Positions 42,712 to 51,946 of a DNA stretch of 64,000 nucleotides are shown piece by piece. The position numbers and the translations under genes are program-made. Below the pieces are notes generated by a model, which was not told the DNA's origin, searched no databases, and saw only the letters and a list, made by a program, of their open reading frames with translations. The number at the start of each line of letters is the position of its first letter. Position 1 is the first letter of the stretch. Origin of the DNA: Thermoactinomyces daqus (lineage in GTDB: Bacteria; Bacillota; Bacilli; Thermoactinomycetales; Thermoactinomycetaceae); NCBI RefSeq assembly GCF_000763315.1, contig NZ_JPST01000001.1, forward strand, positions 1 through 64,000, given 5' to 3'.

Positions 42712-43404
42712 TTATCCTCCCGAACCGGCCACCGCCTGGCGAACGGATGCGGACACAGCCTGTCCAATCGCATTGCCGAGCGGTGTAGTCACTCCCGCAT
42801 ACACATGAGTATAACCGGCCAGTTCCATTTGCGTGGCGGCAATGATGACCGCATCAGTCGTTGTTCCTGTCGCCTGTTTTCCATGTGCATCCTTTACATG
42901 CAAATCCTGCAGGGCGGCCGCTTTCGCTTCCGTCGCCGTCATCACGGCATTGATCATGGCGGCTGCCGTCATCTTTCCATCGATCACGATCATCAAATTA
43001 ATCGTTCCGGGTCTTAAGTCAGAATGATGCCAAAAAACGGGATACGCCTCTCCCGCCCGTGCGGCATTGCTCACACCCGCAGTAGCAAAAACAGCGAGGC
43101 GAAACGTTTTTTCTTCGATTACCCGCAGGCAGCCGCGATCAATATCGGCTGCGGTAAGCAACACAACCGACTCTTCGGGATCCAAGTTGCTGCGCAAAAG
43201 CCACCCGGCGATTTCCCCTTCCGGATCAGAAGCGGCATAGCTCAGCGGCACATGGCGGTTAATCAGGCGAAGCGCCGTTTTTTTCTCCCCTCCGTACACC
43301 GCGCTCGACAGTACGGTCAGCGGCCTTTCGGAGGCAACCATCACCCGCTCCGGCGTTTGCTCCCATGTCAATAACCAGCTTCCGTTTTGAAACAACTTTT
43401 GCAT
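42712..43404 (-). CDS. cbiZ: adenosylcobinamide amidohydrolase
   Basis: A 230-residue CbiZ, which cleaves the aminopropanol side chain from adenosylcobinamide to give adenosylcobyric acid, an archaeal-type salvage route found in some bacteria. Family stretches include VLSSAVYGGE, ATAGVSNAARAGE, INLMIVIDGKMTAAAMINA, GTTTDAVIIAAT and YAGVTTPLGNAIG. The ATG at 43404 overlaps the cobC stop by one base (TAATG), with GGAGGAG upstream. It lets the cell remodel cobinamides and foreign corrinoids. Confidence 0.92.
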   Translation of the reverse strand: MQKLFQNGSWLLTWEQTPERVMVASERPLTVLSSAVYGGEKKTALRLINRHVPLSYAASDPEGEIAGWLLRSNLDPEESVVLLTAADIDRGCLRVIEEKTFRLAVFATAGVSNAARAGEAYPVFWHHSDLRPGTINLMIVIDGKMTAAAMINAVMTATEAKAAALQDLHVKDAHGKQATGTTTDAVIIAATQMELAGYTHVYAGVTTPLGNAIGQAVSASVRQAVAGSGG

Positions 43405-44015
43405 TATGACTCCTCCGCCCCGTTTCCGGCAAAAATCCGCTCGATTTCCCATCGCTCCTCTTTCACGGCAACCCATGCACCGGCATGAGGAATCTCCAGC
43501 CGCCAAAACTGATCCCAATCGCGAAAGACATGTTTCGCCAAAAACCAGCGGATCGGGCCACCATGGGAAAAGACGGCCGCCGTTTTCCCGACTGTTTTTT
43601 GTTCCGCTTCCTCCAGCCATGAAGTTAAACGCCGATCCAAATCCCTCAGGCTCTCCCCCTGCGGCGGAGCATGCCGGAACGGATCCCCCAGCCATTTTTG
43701 CAAGAGCTCCGACTCCCGTTCGGCGATCTCCCGGTAGGTCCATCCTTCCCACCGCCCAAATGAGCACTCCCGCAAGTCCGGCGTGATTTCCATCGGGGCA
43801 TCAGGCCAATGTTTGGCACAAAACCGGGCTGTTTCCCGACAGCGCCGCAAATCGCTCACATACATGATCTCCACGTCGAGATGGGCAAGGGAACGGGCCA
43901 GTCGCCCTGCCTGCTCAATGCCGCTGCCGTTTAAAGGCTCATCCAGATGCCCGATATATCTTTTCGCCCGGTTGGCCTCCGTTTCACCATGCCGAATCCA
44001 GATCAGACGAACCAT
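43404..44015 (-). CDS. cobC: histidine phosphatase, probable alpha-ribazole phosphatase
   Basis: A 203-residue histidine phosphatase. The phospho-His is in IWIRHGETEAN, with GHLDEPLN, ECSFGRWEGWTYREI and VFSHGGPIRWFL following, as in CobC. CobC removes the 5' phosphate from alpha-ribazole phosphate or adenosylcobalamin phosphate in nucleotide-loop assembly; assignment here depends on its place between cobS and cbiZ. The ATG at 44015 lies within the end of cobS. Confidence 0.88.
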   Translation of the reverse strand: MVRLIWIRHGETEANRAKRYIGHLDEPLNGSGIEQAGRLARSLAHLDVEIMYVSDLRRCRETARFCAKHWPDAPMEITPDLRECSFGRWEGWTYREIAERESELLQKWLGDPFRHAPPQGESLRDLDRRLTSWLEEAEQKTVGKTAAVFSHGGPIRWFLAKHVFRDWDQFWRLEIPHAGAWVAVKEERWEIERIFAGNGAEES

Positions 44016-44758
44016 TTTTCCACCCCCCTGAGCGACAGAATCAACAGCAGGCAAACTTCCGTGAGCTCAATCATGGCGCCATACAGATCTCCGGTGCAGC
44101 CGCCGATCCGCCGCTTGGCGACCAGACCGATGCCCCCGCTGACCAACAGTGCGACGACAGATAAAACGACACCCGGCCAGCCGAGCAAAATCACAGCCGG
44201 CAGCAAACAGCAAATCCAGGCGAAAAGCATCCTGATCCAGGTTAAATGTTCTTTCATTCCGACTCCGATCCCGTCCTCGCGAATGTAGGGAAAAAAGAAA
44301 ATCCCCCAGACCGCTCCCATTCGCCCCAGGGCACAGGCAACAACCAGGACGGATCGAAACAGTGAGGCCGGTCCCTGGGCCAGCGTCCAAACCGCTGCCG
44401 CTTTGAACAGGATCAAAAGAACGCCGGCAATCATCCCCATCGCACCAATGCGGGAATCTTTCATAATCGCCAGCATCCGTTCGCGATCCCGGTGGGAGCC
44501 AAAGCCGTCAGCGGTATCCATCAATCCGTCGAGATGCAATCCCCCCGTCATAAAAATCCAGACAGCCGTATCGATGAGGGCCCGGGGCGGCGGCGAAAAC
44601 CAGCGAGCAACCAAAAAATCGATCACGGCCAGGAAAGCGCCCAATCCCACTCCGACCACCGGATACCACATCGTGCTTTTTTCCCAGCCCTCCGATTTCA
44701 ATCGAACAGGAACCGGAAACCGGGTCAAAAAAGCGACGGCATGCCAAAAAGCGTTCAT
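44003..44758 (-). CDS. cobS: adenosylcobinamide-GDP ribazoletransferase (cobalamin synthase)
   Basis: A 251-residue polytopic membrane enzyme that joins alpha-ribazole (phosphate) to adenosylcobinamide-GDP, the last joining step. Motifs: FLTRFPVP, GGLHLDGLMDTADGFGSHRDRERML, MKDSRIGAMG and GGCTGDLYGA. The ATG at 44758 overlaps the cobU stop by four bases (ATGA). Membrane location next to CbiB is usual for late B12 steps. Confidence 0.96.
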   Translation of the reverse strand: MNAFWHAVAFLTRFPVPVRLKSEGWEKSTMWYPVVGVGLGAFLAVIDFLVARWFSPPPRALIDTAVWIFMTGGLHLDGLMDTADGFGSHRDRERMLAIMKDSRIGAMGMIAGVLLILFKAAAVWTLAQGPASLFRSVLVVACALGRMGAVWGIFFFPYIREDGIGVGMKEHLTWIRMLFAWICCLLPAVILLGWPGVVLSVVALLVSGGIGLVAKRRIGGCTGDLYGAMIELTEVCLLLILSLRGVEKWFV

Positions 44759-45285
44759 CCTTTCACCTTCCACGGAATTCCCGAAATAACCATCCAGACT
44801 TCATCTGCCTGCTCCGCCACCATTTGATTCACGGTTCCCAACGCGTCCTGAAATTGCCGGGTGACCGGGTGCATCGCCACGCCGCCCAGCCCCACTTCAT
44901 CCGTGACCACAATCGCGTTTCGCGTTTTGAGCAAAGCGAGCCACTCTCCCGCCTCTTCGATGATCCGTCCGATGGCGTTTTTTTGTCCCGATTCGCCACC
45001 ATGCCGTTCCAGGCGATTGCTCACCCAAGCGGTGATGCTGTCGAGCAGGATCATTTTTTCAGCCGGAATTCCGGCCAGCGCCCCGGCCAAATGATGGGGT
45101 TCCTCCAGCACTTCCCAATCCGCGGGCCTTCTCAGCTGATGGTTTGCGATGCGCGCCTTCATTTCCGCATCTGCCGGCTCACAGGTGGCCAAATAAATCA
45201 CTTCCTCCCCTCTCTGCCTGCAAAGCGTCTCGGCAAAGGCGCTTTTCCCCGAGCGCACGCCCCCGGTTACCAGAACTAGTCTCAT
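44755..45285 (-). CDS. cobU: adenosylcobinamide kinase / guanylyltransferase
   Basis: A 176-residue CobU. The P-loop GGVRSGKS is at residues 8-15, the His likely to carry GMP is in RIANHQLRRP, and VTDEVGLGGVAMHP with TVNQMVAEQADEVWMVISG are typical. It phosphorylates adenosylcobinamide and transfers GMP to give adenosylcobinamide-GDP. Ribosome site GAGGGGTGAG precedes the ATG. It lies 4 nt after cobD and overlaps cobS. Confidence 0.96.
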   Translation of the reverse strand: MRLVLVTGGVRSGKSAFAETLCRQRGEEVIYLATCEPADAEMKARIANHQLRRPADWEVLEEPHHLAGALAGIPAEKMILLDSITAWVSNRLERHGGESGQKNAIGRIIEEAGEWLALLKTRNAIVVTDEVGLGGVAMHPVTRQFQDALGTVNQMVAEQADEVWMVISGIPWKVKG

Positions 45286-45289
45286 GTTC

Positions 45290-46405
45290 TCACCCCTCTT
45301 GCAAAAGCTCTCCCAACGCCTGAACCAACACCTGATTATCTTCTCTTTTTTTCACGGCGATCCGGAAATACCGCTCATCCAGTCCCGGATACATCGAACA
45401 ATCCCGAATTAAAATCCCCCGTTTTCCCAGTTGCTGCTGAAGCTGTTCCGACGTCCTCCCGCGGATCGTCCGGATGAGCAAATAATTGGCCTCTCCCGGA
45501 TAAACCTCGAGTGAAGCGAAACGGCGCAAGGCTTGGCAGAGAAACTTCCGTTCCGCCACGAGCCGGCGCCGCACCTCATCGACGTAGCCATGATAAAAAT
45601 CCGGATCAGCCACCGCACAGCCGATACGATCCGCCAAACCGCTGACACTCCAGCATACTTGCATCCGTTTCATCCGGCGAATCAGATTCTCACCGGCAAC
45701 TGCATACCCCAGTCGCAATCCGGGAAGAGCAAACATTTTCGTCAACGATCGCAGGACAGCAACATGCGGGAAACGGGAGAGGCGGGAGATGAACGAACGC
45801 GTTTCGCCCTGATCAACGAAATCGATGAACGCTTCATCAATCGCCAGTATCGTGCCAAAGCGCTCTGCCAGCAGGGCCAACTCTTCCAATTGCCCTTCCG
45901 TGATGAAATGCCCGGAAGGATTGTTGGGCCTCCCGAGAAAGAGCAGTTCCACATCCCGGATCAATGTTTCCATCTCTTCTGTTTTTGGGAGAAAGTCCTG
46001 CTCCCAGCCGGTAATCACACTTTGGACGGGGATCTCTCTTTTCTGCGCTGCCAGGCGATATTCGGAAAAAGCCGGTTCCACCACGCCGACGCGCTTTGGC
46101 TTTAACGCCGCAACCAAAAGATCAATCAGTTCGGCTGCTCCGTTTCCGGGCAAGACCATCTCTTCGCTTACCCGGTGCAAACGGGCCAGCTTTTTCCTAA
46201 GCAGGCGCAGATCCGGATCGGGATAAACGGCGATCGCCGGCAAACCCGGTTCCCGAAGCACCTTCTCCATCGTCTCCATCACGACGGACGGAGGGCCGAA
46301 CGGGTTGATATTGGAACTGAAATCAACAAAATCTCTCTGACAGCCAAACATCTCTGCGGCGGTGAGCAGATCGCCGCCATGGCCAAAACGCTCCAGTTTA
46401 GCCAA
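45290..46405 (-). CDS. cobD: threonine-phosphate decarboxylase
   Basis: A 371-residue PLP-dependent aminotransferase-fold enzyme that decarboxylates L-threonine phosphate to (R)-1-amino-2-propanol phosphate. It shows FSSNINPFGPP, PGNGAAELI, GRPNNPSG, the PLP Lys in RSLTKMFALPGLRLGY, and no His-Cys zinc tail. The start is probably TTG 46405, since GAGGGAG is 8 nt upstream and a GTG at 46414 has no spacing. An 8-bp inverted repeat (46406-46449) borders the start. Confidence 0.92.
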   Translation of the reverse strand: MAKLERFGHGGDLLTAAEMFGCQRDFVDFSSNINPFGPPSVVMETMEKVLREPGLPAIAVYPDPDLRLLRKKLARLHRVSEEMVLPGNGAAELIDLLVAALKPKRVGVVEPAFSEYRLAAQKREIPVQSVITGWEQDFLPKTEEMETLIRDVELLFLGRPNNPSGHFITEGQLEELALLAERFGTILAIDEAFIDFVDQGETRSFISRLSRFPHVAVLRSLTKMFALPGLRLGYAVAGENLIRRMKRMQVCWSVSGLADRIGCAVADPDFYHGYVDEVRRRLVAERKFLCQALRRFASLEVYPGEANYLLIRTIRGRTSEQLQQQLGKRGILIRDCSMYPGLDERYFRIAVKKREDNQVLVQALGELLQEG

Positions 46406-46449
46406 ATGACACACTCCCTCTTTTTCCGATGCGATCGATATTGTGTCAT
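46406..46449 (-). promoter_or_regulatory. inverted repeat around the cobD ribosome site
   Basis: ATGACACA and TGTGTCAT form an 8-bp stem whose loop contains the GAGGGAG ribosome site and whose 3' arm ends at the TTG start. It could control translation or be bound by a protein. Confidence 0.45.
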
Positions 46450-46480
46450 GAATCCACCCTTTGCCTCTTGACCAATCACC

Positions 46481-47530
46481 TCAATCAGGTTCAGGAAGCC
46501 CGAGATCGGCAAAGGTGGCCATCCGCTCGGCGAGAGCCACGGCCGCATCGAACAGCGGGAAGGCCAGTGATGCGCCGCTCGCCTCCCCAAGCCTCATCTC
46601 TGCGGTGATCAACGGTGTCAGCTGCAAACGATTCAGCAGGATGCGGTGGGCGGGTTCAGCCGAGAGGTGGGATGCGAACAGATAAGACTTCACCTCCGGT
46701 TCCATTTCAACGGCGATCGCCGCAGCCACTGTGGAAATCAGGCCATCCATGACAGCAGCCATCCTCATTTGTGCCGCTCCGAGGTATAAACCGACCATGC
46801 CGGCAATCTCCAGCCCTCCTACACAAATCAGCGCTTCCATCGCATTCCCGGGTTGATGCAGAGCCAATGCCTGCCGGATCACCTCTTGTTTGCGCACCAG
46901 ATTTTCATCGGTAATCCCTGTTCCCCGTCCGGTCAACGCCCCGACATCCTTTCCGGTAAGGGCAGCCGCCAGCGCTGAAGCCGAAGTTGTATTGCCGATG
47001 CCCATCTCACCGGGGGCGATGAGGCGAACTCCCTGCCCGCCCAGTTGATGCGCCAGCCGCACTCCGACCTCAACCGCTTGGATCACTTCAGAGACGGTCA
47101 TCGCCGGCTCTTCCAGAAAATTGCGGGTTCCTTTGCGAACTTTACAATCGATCACCCCTTCCGGCACCGGTTCCAGCAAACTGCCGAGGTCGGCCACAAT
47201 CACAGTGGCCCTGGCCAGCTCTGCAAGCACATTGACCGCCGCTTTGCCGCGAAGGAAATTTTCCATCATCAATCCGGTCACTTCTTGTGGATAGGCGCTC
47301 ACTCCAGCCTGAGCAACTCCATGATCCCCGCACATCACAACGACGGCCTTTTTTCTGATATCCGGAATCGTCTCACCCGTGATTCCCGCCAGGCGAATAA
47401 AAATCTCTTCCAACATCCCGAGGCTCCCCACGGGCTTGGTTAACGAGCGCACCCGTTTGCGGGCCGCTTCTTCCATTTCCACATCCAAATCGGGTATCTC
47501 CCGCAAGCGCCACCACTTTTTCTCTCCCAC
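46481..47530 (-). CDS. cobT: nicotinate-nucleotide-dimethylbenzimidazole phosphoribosyltransferase
   Basis: A 349-residue CobT that makes alpha-ribazole phosphate from nicotinate mononucleotide and a lower-ligand base. Motifs: TKPVGSLGMLE, VVMCGDHGVAQAGVSAYP, GEMGIGNTTSASAL, LTGRGTGI and the catalytic Glu in RLGEASGASLAFPL. The start is GTG 47530, with GAGGAATC upstream. First gene of the B12 operon; the 224 bp before it hold a divergent promoter region and no cobalamin riboswitch that I can see. Confidence 0.95.
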   Translation of the reverse strand: MGEKKWWRLREIPDLDVEMEEAARKRVRSLTKPVGSLGMLEEIFIRLAGITGETIPDIRKKAVVVMCGDHGVAQAGVSAYPQEVTGLMMENFLRGKAAVNVLAELARATVIVADLGSLLEPVPEGVIDCKVRKGTRNFLEEPAMTVSEVIQAVEVGVRLAHQLGGQGVRLIAPGEMGIGNTTSASALAAALTGKDVGALTGRGTGITDENLVRKQEVIRQALALHQPGNAMEALICVGGLEIAGMVGLYLGAAQMRMAAVMDGLISTVAAAIAVEMEPEVKSYLFASHLSAEPAHRILLNRLQLTPLITAEMRLGEASGASLAFPLFDAAVALAERMATFADLGLPEPD

Positions 47531-47650
47531 AGCGATTCCTCTTTTCCTGTAAATATTCTTAGTTTTAAATAGCATGATTCTTCCTTTTATTATGTAGGCC
47601 AATCTGCCTGCTCCTCAACCTGTTTTTTCTCCCCTGACGAAAATTTACTA

Positions 47651-47678
47651 TTGAAACAGGATGCAATTTTGTTAAAAT
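47651..47678 (+). promoter_or_regulatory. promoter of leuCD
   Basis: TTGAAA and TAAAAT with a 16-nt spacer, about 75 nt upstream of leuC. Confidence 0.65.
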
Positions 47679-47754
47679 AGTCTTCAATTATAACTTTTTC
47701 GCCAATCTAAATGGTTGATTCTGCTGAGCTGAGAAAAAAGTTGAGGTGAGCCTG

Positions 47755-49194
47755 ATGAAACCACGGACGATGTTTGAAAAGATTTGGGAACGTCATGTGA
47801 TTGAACAGCAGGAAGGAAAGCCTGCCATTCTGTACATCGATCTTCATCTCATCCATGAGGTCACGTCTCCCCAGGCATTTGAAGGTTTGCGCATGGCCGG
47901 GCGAAAAGTGCGCCGCCCCGATTTGACCATCGCCACGATGGATCACAATGTCCCCACAACCGACCGCCGTCTGCCGATCACCGATCCCATCGCCAAAAAG
48001 CAAATGGAAACATTGGCGAAAAACTGCGAGGAATTTGGAATCCCGTTGTTTGATCTGCACCATGAGCGCCAAGGGATCGTTCATGTGATCGGCCCCGAAC
48101 TCGGACTTACCGTTCCCGGAAAAACGATTGTCTGCGGTGACAGCCATACCTCCACCCACGGAGCATTTGGCGCGCTCGCCTTCGGGATCGGCACGAGTGA
48201 GGTGGAGCATGTATTGGCAACGCAATGCCTCCAGCAATTGAAACCCAAAACGATGCGGGTTCACTTCCGGGGAAATCTCCCGCCGGGAGTGACGGCCAAG
48301 GATGCCATTCTCGCCTTGATCGCGGAAATCGGCACGGACGGAGCGACCGGCCACGTGATCGAATATACGGGAGAAACGATCCGGAACATGTCGATGGAGG
48401 AAAGAATGACCGTCTGCAACATGTCGATCGAGGCAGGCGCCCGAGCCGGCATGATCGCTCCGGATGAGACGACGTTCTCCTACTTGCGCGGACGCCCCTT
48501 TGCTCCGTCAGGTGAAGCATTTGAGCGGGCGGTGGAAGAGTGGAAGCAACTGTGTACCGATGAAGGTGCCGTTTTTGACAGTTATGTCGAAATCGATGCC
48601 GGAAAAATCGCTCCGCAAGTTACGTGGGGAACCAGTCCGGGAATGGGAACCGATATTACCCAATGCGTCCCCGATCCCGCCTCGTTTGCGACGGAAACGG
48701 AACAGAAAGCGGCCCGATTGGCCCTTGAGTATATGGGGCTTACCCCGGGGGTTCCGATCAGCGAAATCAAAATCGATCGTGTTTTCATCGGTTCCTGCAC
48801 CAACTCGCGCATTGAAGACCTGCGCGCCGCAGCCCGGGTAGTCAAAGGTTATAAGGTGGCCCCACACGTCCATGCAATGGTTGTGCCCGGCTCGCAGCTG
48901 GTCAAACAGCAAGCCGAAGCAGAAGGATTGGACAAAATATTTACGCAGGCGGGATTTGAATGGCGCGAAGCGGGTTGCAGCATGTGTCTGGCGATGAACC
49001 CCGATACCCTGAAGCCGGGAGAACGCTGTGCTTCCACCTCCAACCGGAACTTTGAAGGACGGCAAGGGCGCGGGGGGAGAACACACCTCGTCTCGCCAAC
49101 TATGGCCGCTGCAGCTGCGATCGCCGGACATTTTGTCGATGTGCGGGAATGGAAATACCGGGATCAGGAGGATGGGATTTATGCAACCACTTAA
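47755..49194 (+). CDS. leuC: 3-isopropylmalate dehydratase large subunit
   Basis: A 479-residue aconitase-family subunit that isomerises 2- to 3-isopropylmalate in leucine synthesis. The three cluster cysteines are seen in [11 protein letters not shown] and [12 protein letters not shown], so a [4Fe-4S] cluster is expected. It has the long bacterial LeuC form ([22 protein letters not shown]). GAGGTGAG precedes the ATG at 47755. leuD overlaps its end by 14 bp. leuA and leuB are not in the window. Confidence 0.97.
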   Translation: MKPRTMFEKIWERHVIEQQEGKPAILYIDLHLIHEVTSPQAFEGLRMAGRKVRRPDLTIATMDHNVPTTDRRLPITDPIAKKQMETLAKNCEEFGIPLFDLHHERQGIVHVIGPELGLTVPGKTIVCGDSHTSTHGAFGALAFGIGTSEVEHVLATQCLQQLKPKTMRVHFRGNLPPGVTAKDAILALIAEIGTDGATGHVIEYTGETIRNMSMEERMTVCNMSIEAGARAGMIAPDETTFSYLRGRPFAPSGEAFERAVEEWKQLCTDEGAVFDSYVEIDAGKIAPQVTWGTSPGMGTDITQCVPDPASFATETEQKAARLALEYMGLTPGVPISEIKIDRVFIGSCTNSRIEDLRAAARVVKGYKVAPHVHAMVVPGSQLVKQQAEAEGLDKIFTQAGFEWREAGCSMCLAMNPDTLKPGERCASTSNRNFEGRQGRGGRTHLVSPTMAAAAAIAGHFVDVREWKYRDQEDGIYATT

Positions 49195-49789
49195 ACAACA
49201 CCGCGGAATTGTCGCCCCGTTGGACCGGGCGAATGTCGATACGGATGCGATTATCCCCAAGCAATTTCTGAAACGGATCGAACGGAGCGGATTTGGCCGG
49301 TTTCTCTTTTACGACTGGCGGTTTGACGAAAATGGAAACCCAGACCCCTCATTTGTTCTCAATCAACCGGAATACCAAAACAGCAGCATCTTGCTCACCC
49401 GCAAGAACTTCGGTTGCGGTTCTTCCCGCGAACATGCCCCCTGGGCTCTCAATGACTTCGGAATCCGCGTCGTCATCGCTCCTTCCTTCGCCGACATCTT
49501 CTATAACAACTGCTTTAAAAACGGGATGCTCCCGGTCAAACTCAGCGAAGAACAGGTGGAAACGTTGTTTGAACGCGCCAGGAAACAGACAGGTTACCAG
49601 CTGACGGTCGATTTGGAAGAACAGCGCGTTTACGACGACAGCGGACTTTCTTATTCGTTTGCCATCGATTCCTATCGTCGCTATTGTCTGCTTGAGGGAT
49701 TGGATGATATCGGCATCACTTTGCAATCGGAAGCGAAAATCGCCGCTTATGAGCGGAACCTGCCGGCCTTCTATTCGGCAAAACTTTAG
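49181..49789 (+). CDS. leuD: 3-isopropylmalate dehydratase small subunit
   Basis: A 202-residue LeuD that supplies the swivel domain to LeuC. Motifs: [34 protein letters not shown] and [17 protein letters not shown]. The ATG at 49181 is 9 nt after AGGAGG; an ATG three codons earlier is too close. It overlaps leuC by 14 bp, so subunit synthesis is coupled. Confidence 0.97.
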   Translation: MQPLKQHRGIVAPLDRANVDTDAIIPKQFLKRIERSGFGRFLFYDWRFDENGNPDPSFVLNQPEYQNSSILLTRKNFGCGSSREHAPWALNDFGIRVVIAPSFADIFYNNCFKNGMLPVKLSEEQVETLFERARKQTGYQLTVDLEEQRVYDDSGLSYSFAIDSYRRYCLLEGLDDIGITLQSEAKIAAYERNLPAFYSAKL

Positions 49790-49800
49790 CAGAAACCGTA

Positions 49801-49850
49801 AAAAAGCCCCGGGCTCCAAGTGATTTCACTTATCTGCCCAGGGCTTTGAT
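49801..49850. terminator. terminator shared by leuD and the permease gene
   Basis: AAAGCCC-GGGC pairs with GCCC-GGGCTTT around a 21-nt loop, with A-rich and T-rich flanks. It lies between convergent genes. Confidence 0.75.
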
Positions 49851-49866
49851 TTCAGAGTCGGAAACA

Positions 49867-51267
49867 TTACGGCTGATGTTCTTTTGCCAACTTACTGTTT
49901 CTCTTTCCATAGCCAAAGTAAATAATCAAACCGATCACCAGCCAGATCACAAACCGCTCCCAGGTAACGGCCGGGAGTTTGATGATCAGCCAGATGGAGA
50001 ATAAAATGCCGACGATGGGGGTAAATGGAACCCAGGGAGTACGGAAAGTGCGTTCCAGGTTCGGCTGTCTCTTCCTCAGCACAATGATCGAGCTGCAAAT
50101 CAGAATAAAGGCTGACAGCGTTCCGATATTGACCAATTCCGCCACCTCTGCAATCGGAGTAAGCCCGGCCACAAACGCCGTCAACACACCCAAAATCAGG
50201 GTCGGGCGATAAGGTGTCTGGAAGCGCGGATGGATTTTGGCAAACCATCCAGGCAACAATCCATCGCGGCTCATCGCAAACCAGATGCGCGCCGCAGCCA
50301 GCATGAAGGAGAAGAGCACACTCAAAATCCCGGCCACCGCAGCAACGGAGATGATGACCGTCACCCACTTAAGTCCGAGTGCGGCAAATGCGTGGGCCAC
50401 CGGAGCCGCGTTGTTAAGCGTCGAATATTTGGCGATTCCCGTCAAAACCAATGACATTCCCGCATACAAAATCAGTGCGACCACCAGAGACAGCACAACT
50501 GCACGCGGCAAATCGCGCTGCGGGTTTTTCGCTTCTTCGGCTGCTGTTGTCAACGTGTCGTACCCGAACACGGCGAAAAAGACCAGCGACGCTCCGCTGA
50601 CGACTCCTCCAAATCCAAACGGCATAAAAGGATGCCACAGCTCCGGTTTCACATAAAAGGCACCGATGCCGATGATCACGACGATAATCGCCAGCTTGAT
50701 CGCCACCATGATGTTGTTGAAGCGCGCTCCTTCCTTTACTCCGAGCGTCAGAAGACCCGCAATCCCCAAGCTGATGATAAAAGCAAATAAGTCAAAATGA
50801 TGCCCTGCGCCGGTTCCGGGTGCTCCTTGCGCCCATACAGGCAAATGAAGGCCAAACTGCTCCAGTATCGAATTAAAATAGCCCGACCAGCCAATCGCCA
50901 CCACGGAAACGACCAAAGCATACTCCAACAGCAGATCCCAACCGATCATCCACGCGGCAAATTCACCGAGCACTGCATAACTATACGTATAGGCACTTCC
51001 GGCAACGGGAATCAATCCGGAAAATTCTGCATAACAGAGCGCAGCTGCCGCACTGGCCAGTCCGGCGATGATAAATGACACAATAACCGCGGGGCCCGCA
51101 TGTTTCGCCGCTGCAACACCGGTCAGAACAAATATTCCGACACCGATAATTCCACCCAACCCGATCGCTGTCAGGGTGGGCAACGATAATACCCTTTTTA
51201 AACCGGTTGATTTCAATCCTTCCTGTTGCAGCTGTTTCAGCGATTTCCTTCTTGTAAGCGCATTCAA
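49867..51267 (-). CDS. amino acid permease (APC superfamily, cationic type)
   Basis: A 466-residue membrane transporter with about 12 helices, of the YfnA/cationic amino acid transporter type. The start motif LTAIGLGGIIGVGIFVLTG is the APC substrate/Na-site helix; VFFAVFGYDTLTTAAEEAKNPQRDLP is the helix 6 region. It carries amino acids, likely by proton coupling. The start is a TTG at 51267, 9 nt after AAGGAGG. It follows yqgQ by 15 nt. Confidence 0.92.
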   Translation of the reverse strand: MNALTRRKSLKQLQQEGLKSTGLKRVLSLPTLTAIGLGGIIGVGIFVLTGVAAAKHAGPAVIVSFIIAGLASAAAALCYAEFSGLIPVAGSAYTYSYAVLGEFAAWMIGWDLLLEYALVVSVVAIGWSGYFNSILEQFGLHLPVWAQGAPGTGAGHHFDLFAFIISLGIAGLLTLGVKEGARFNNIMVAIKLAIIVVIIGIGAFYVKPELWHPFMPFGFGGVVSGASLVFFAVFGYDTLTTAAEEAKNPQRDLPRAVVLSLVVALILYAGMSLVLTGIAKYSTLNNAAPVAHAFAALGLKWVTVIISVAAVAGILSVLFSFMLAAARIWFAMSRDGLLPGWFAKIHPRFQTPYRPTLILGVLTAFVAGLTPIAEVAELVNIGTLSAFILICSSIIVLRKRQPNLERTFRTPWVPFTPIVGILFSIWLIIKLPAVTWERFVIWLVIGLIIYFGYGKRNSKLAKEHQP

Positions 51268-51282
51268 AAATATTTACCTCCT

Positions 51283-51477
51283 TTATCCCTTGCCCGACTG
51301 AAGCCGCCTTTGCAAGATTAAGGCCGCCTTGAGATAGGTCTCGGAATCGATGGCCCCGATCTCCTTCAATTCTCTGATCTCGTCCTGCATCAACTCGAGA
51401 TCTCCCTGGCGATCGCCGGTGTAAATCACCGTCCCAAACCTTTTCAATAACTTCTGAATATCAGTTACAGTTTCCAT
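51283..51477 (-). CDS. yqgQ: YqgQ family protein (DUF910)
   Basis: A 64-residue three-helix protein matching YqgQ, with DIQKLLKRFGTVIYTG and ELMQDEIRELKEIGAID. In Bacillus yqgQ sits beside the glucokinase gene and has been thought to bind nucleic acid; no glucokinase is here. AAGGA precedes the ATG. It is cotranscribed with the amino-acid permease. Confidence 0.9.
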   Translation of the reverse strand: METVTDIQKLLKRFGTVIYTGDRQGDLELMQDEIRELKEIGAIDSETYLKAALILQRRLQSGKG

Positions 51478-51525
51478 AAATGTCCTTAAATTTTAGCATA
51501 AATAAAATGAAAGGTGCATATTCTT

Positions 51526-51918
51526 ATGTTTCATTCCGATTTTATTCCCATCAAAGGCCTGGCCGGCCATTTGCTTTTTTCGCAGACAAAAAAAAATTGG
51601 AAAGCGACGCTGACCACGAGAGAAATGGTTTTTCAAAAACCGCATCTCTCTTACTATATTCTGTTGAGTGATATTATCGGCCTTATGCCTTATTCTCTTC
51701 CACAAATGAACCAAATGCACAAGCCGGAATGGCCAATTGAAATCGAAAGACATGGAAAGCAATATTACAAGCTTTCCGTAGCCCGGTTAAACATCATCAA
51801 CCGGCACGGGGTACATTCCATCGGAGCAACTGATCTGGTCGTTCCCATGAATGACCGCTTTTTACAGTTTATCCAAAGTCATACCGATCTCATCCCGCTT
51901 GCGGTCGATAAAAAATAA
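51526..51918 (+). CDS. hypothetical protein, possibly PH-like
   Basis: A 130-residue soluble protein. The alternation of strands (GHLLFSQTKKNWKATLTTRE, then ILLSDIIGLMPYSL, then a C-terminal helix NDRFLQFIQSHTDL) resembles a bacterial PH-like domain, but this is fold-level inference. The ATG at 51526 has AAAGGTG upstream. It diverges from yqgQ, and its last codons overlap the terminator of bioY. Confidence 0.65.
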   Translation: MFHSDFIPIKGLAGHLLFSQTKKNWKATLTTREMVFQKPHLSYYILLSDIIGLMPYSLPQMNQMHKPEWPIEIERHGKQYYKLSVARLNIINRHGVHSIGATDLVVPMNDRFLQFIQSHTDLIPLAVDKK

Positions 51919-51939
51919 GCGCCCCGGATGCAGGGCGCT
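51905..51939 (-). terminator. terminator of bioY
   Basis: On the minus strand AGCGCCC / GGGCGCT stem followed by TATTTTTTA, just past the bioY stop. Confidence 0.88.
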
Positions 51940-51946
51940 GCCGCAC

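Noticed and set aside
47531-47754. Search for a cobalamin riboswitch ahead of cobT
   Set aside because: No B12-box-like conserved sequence or long structured leader is visible, so none is annotated.
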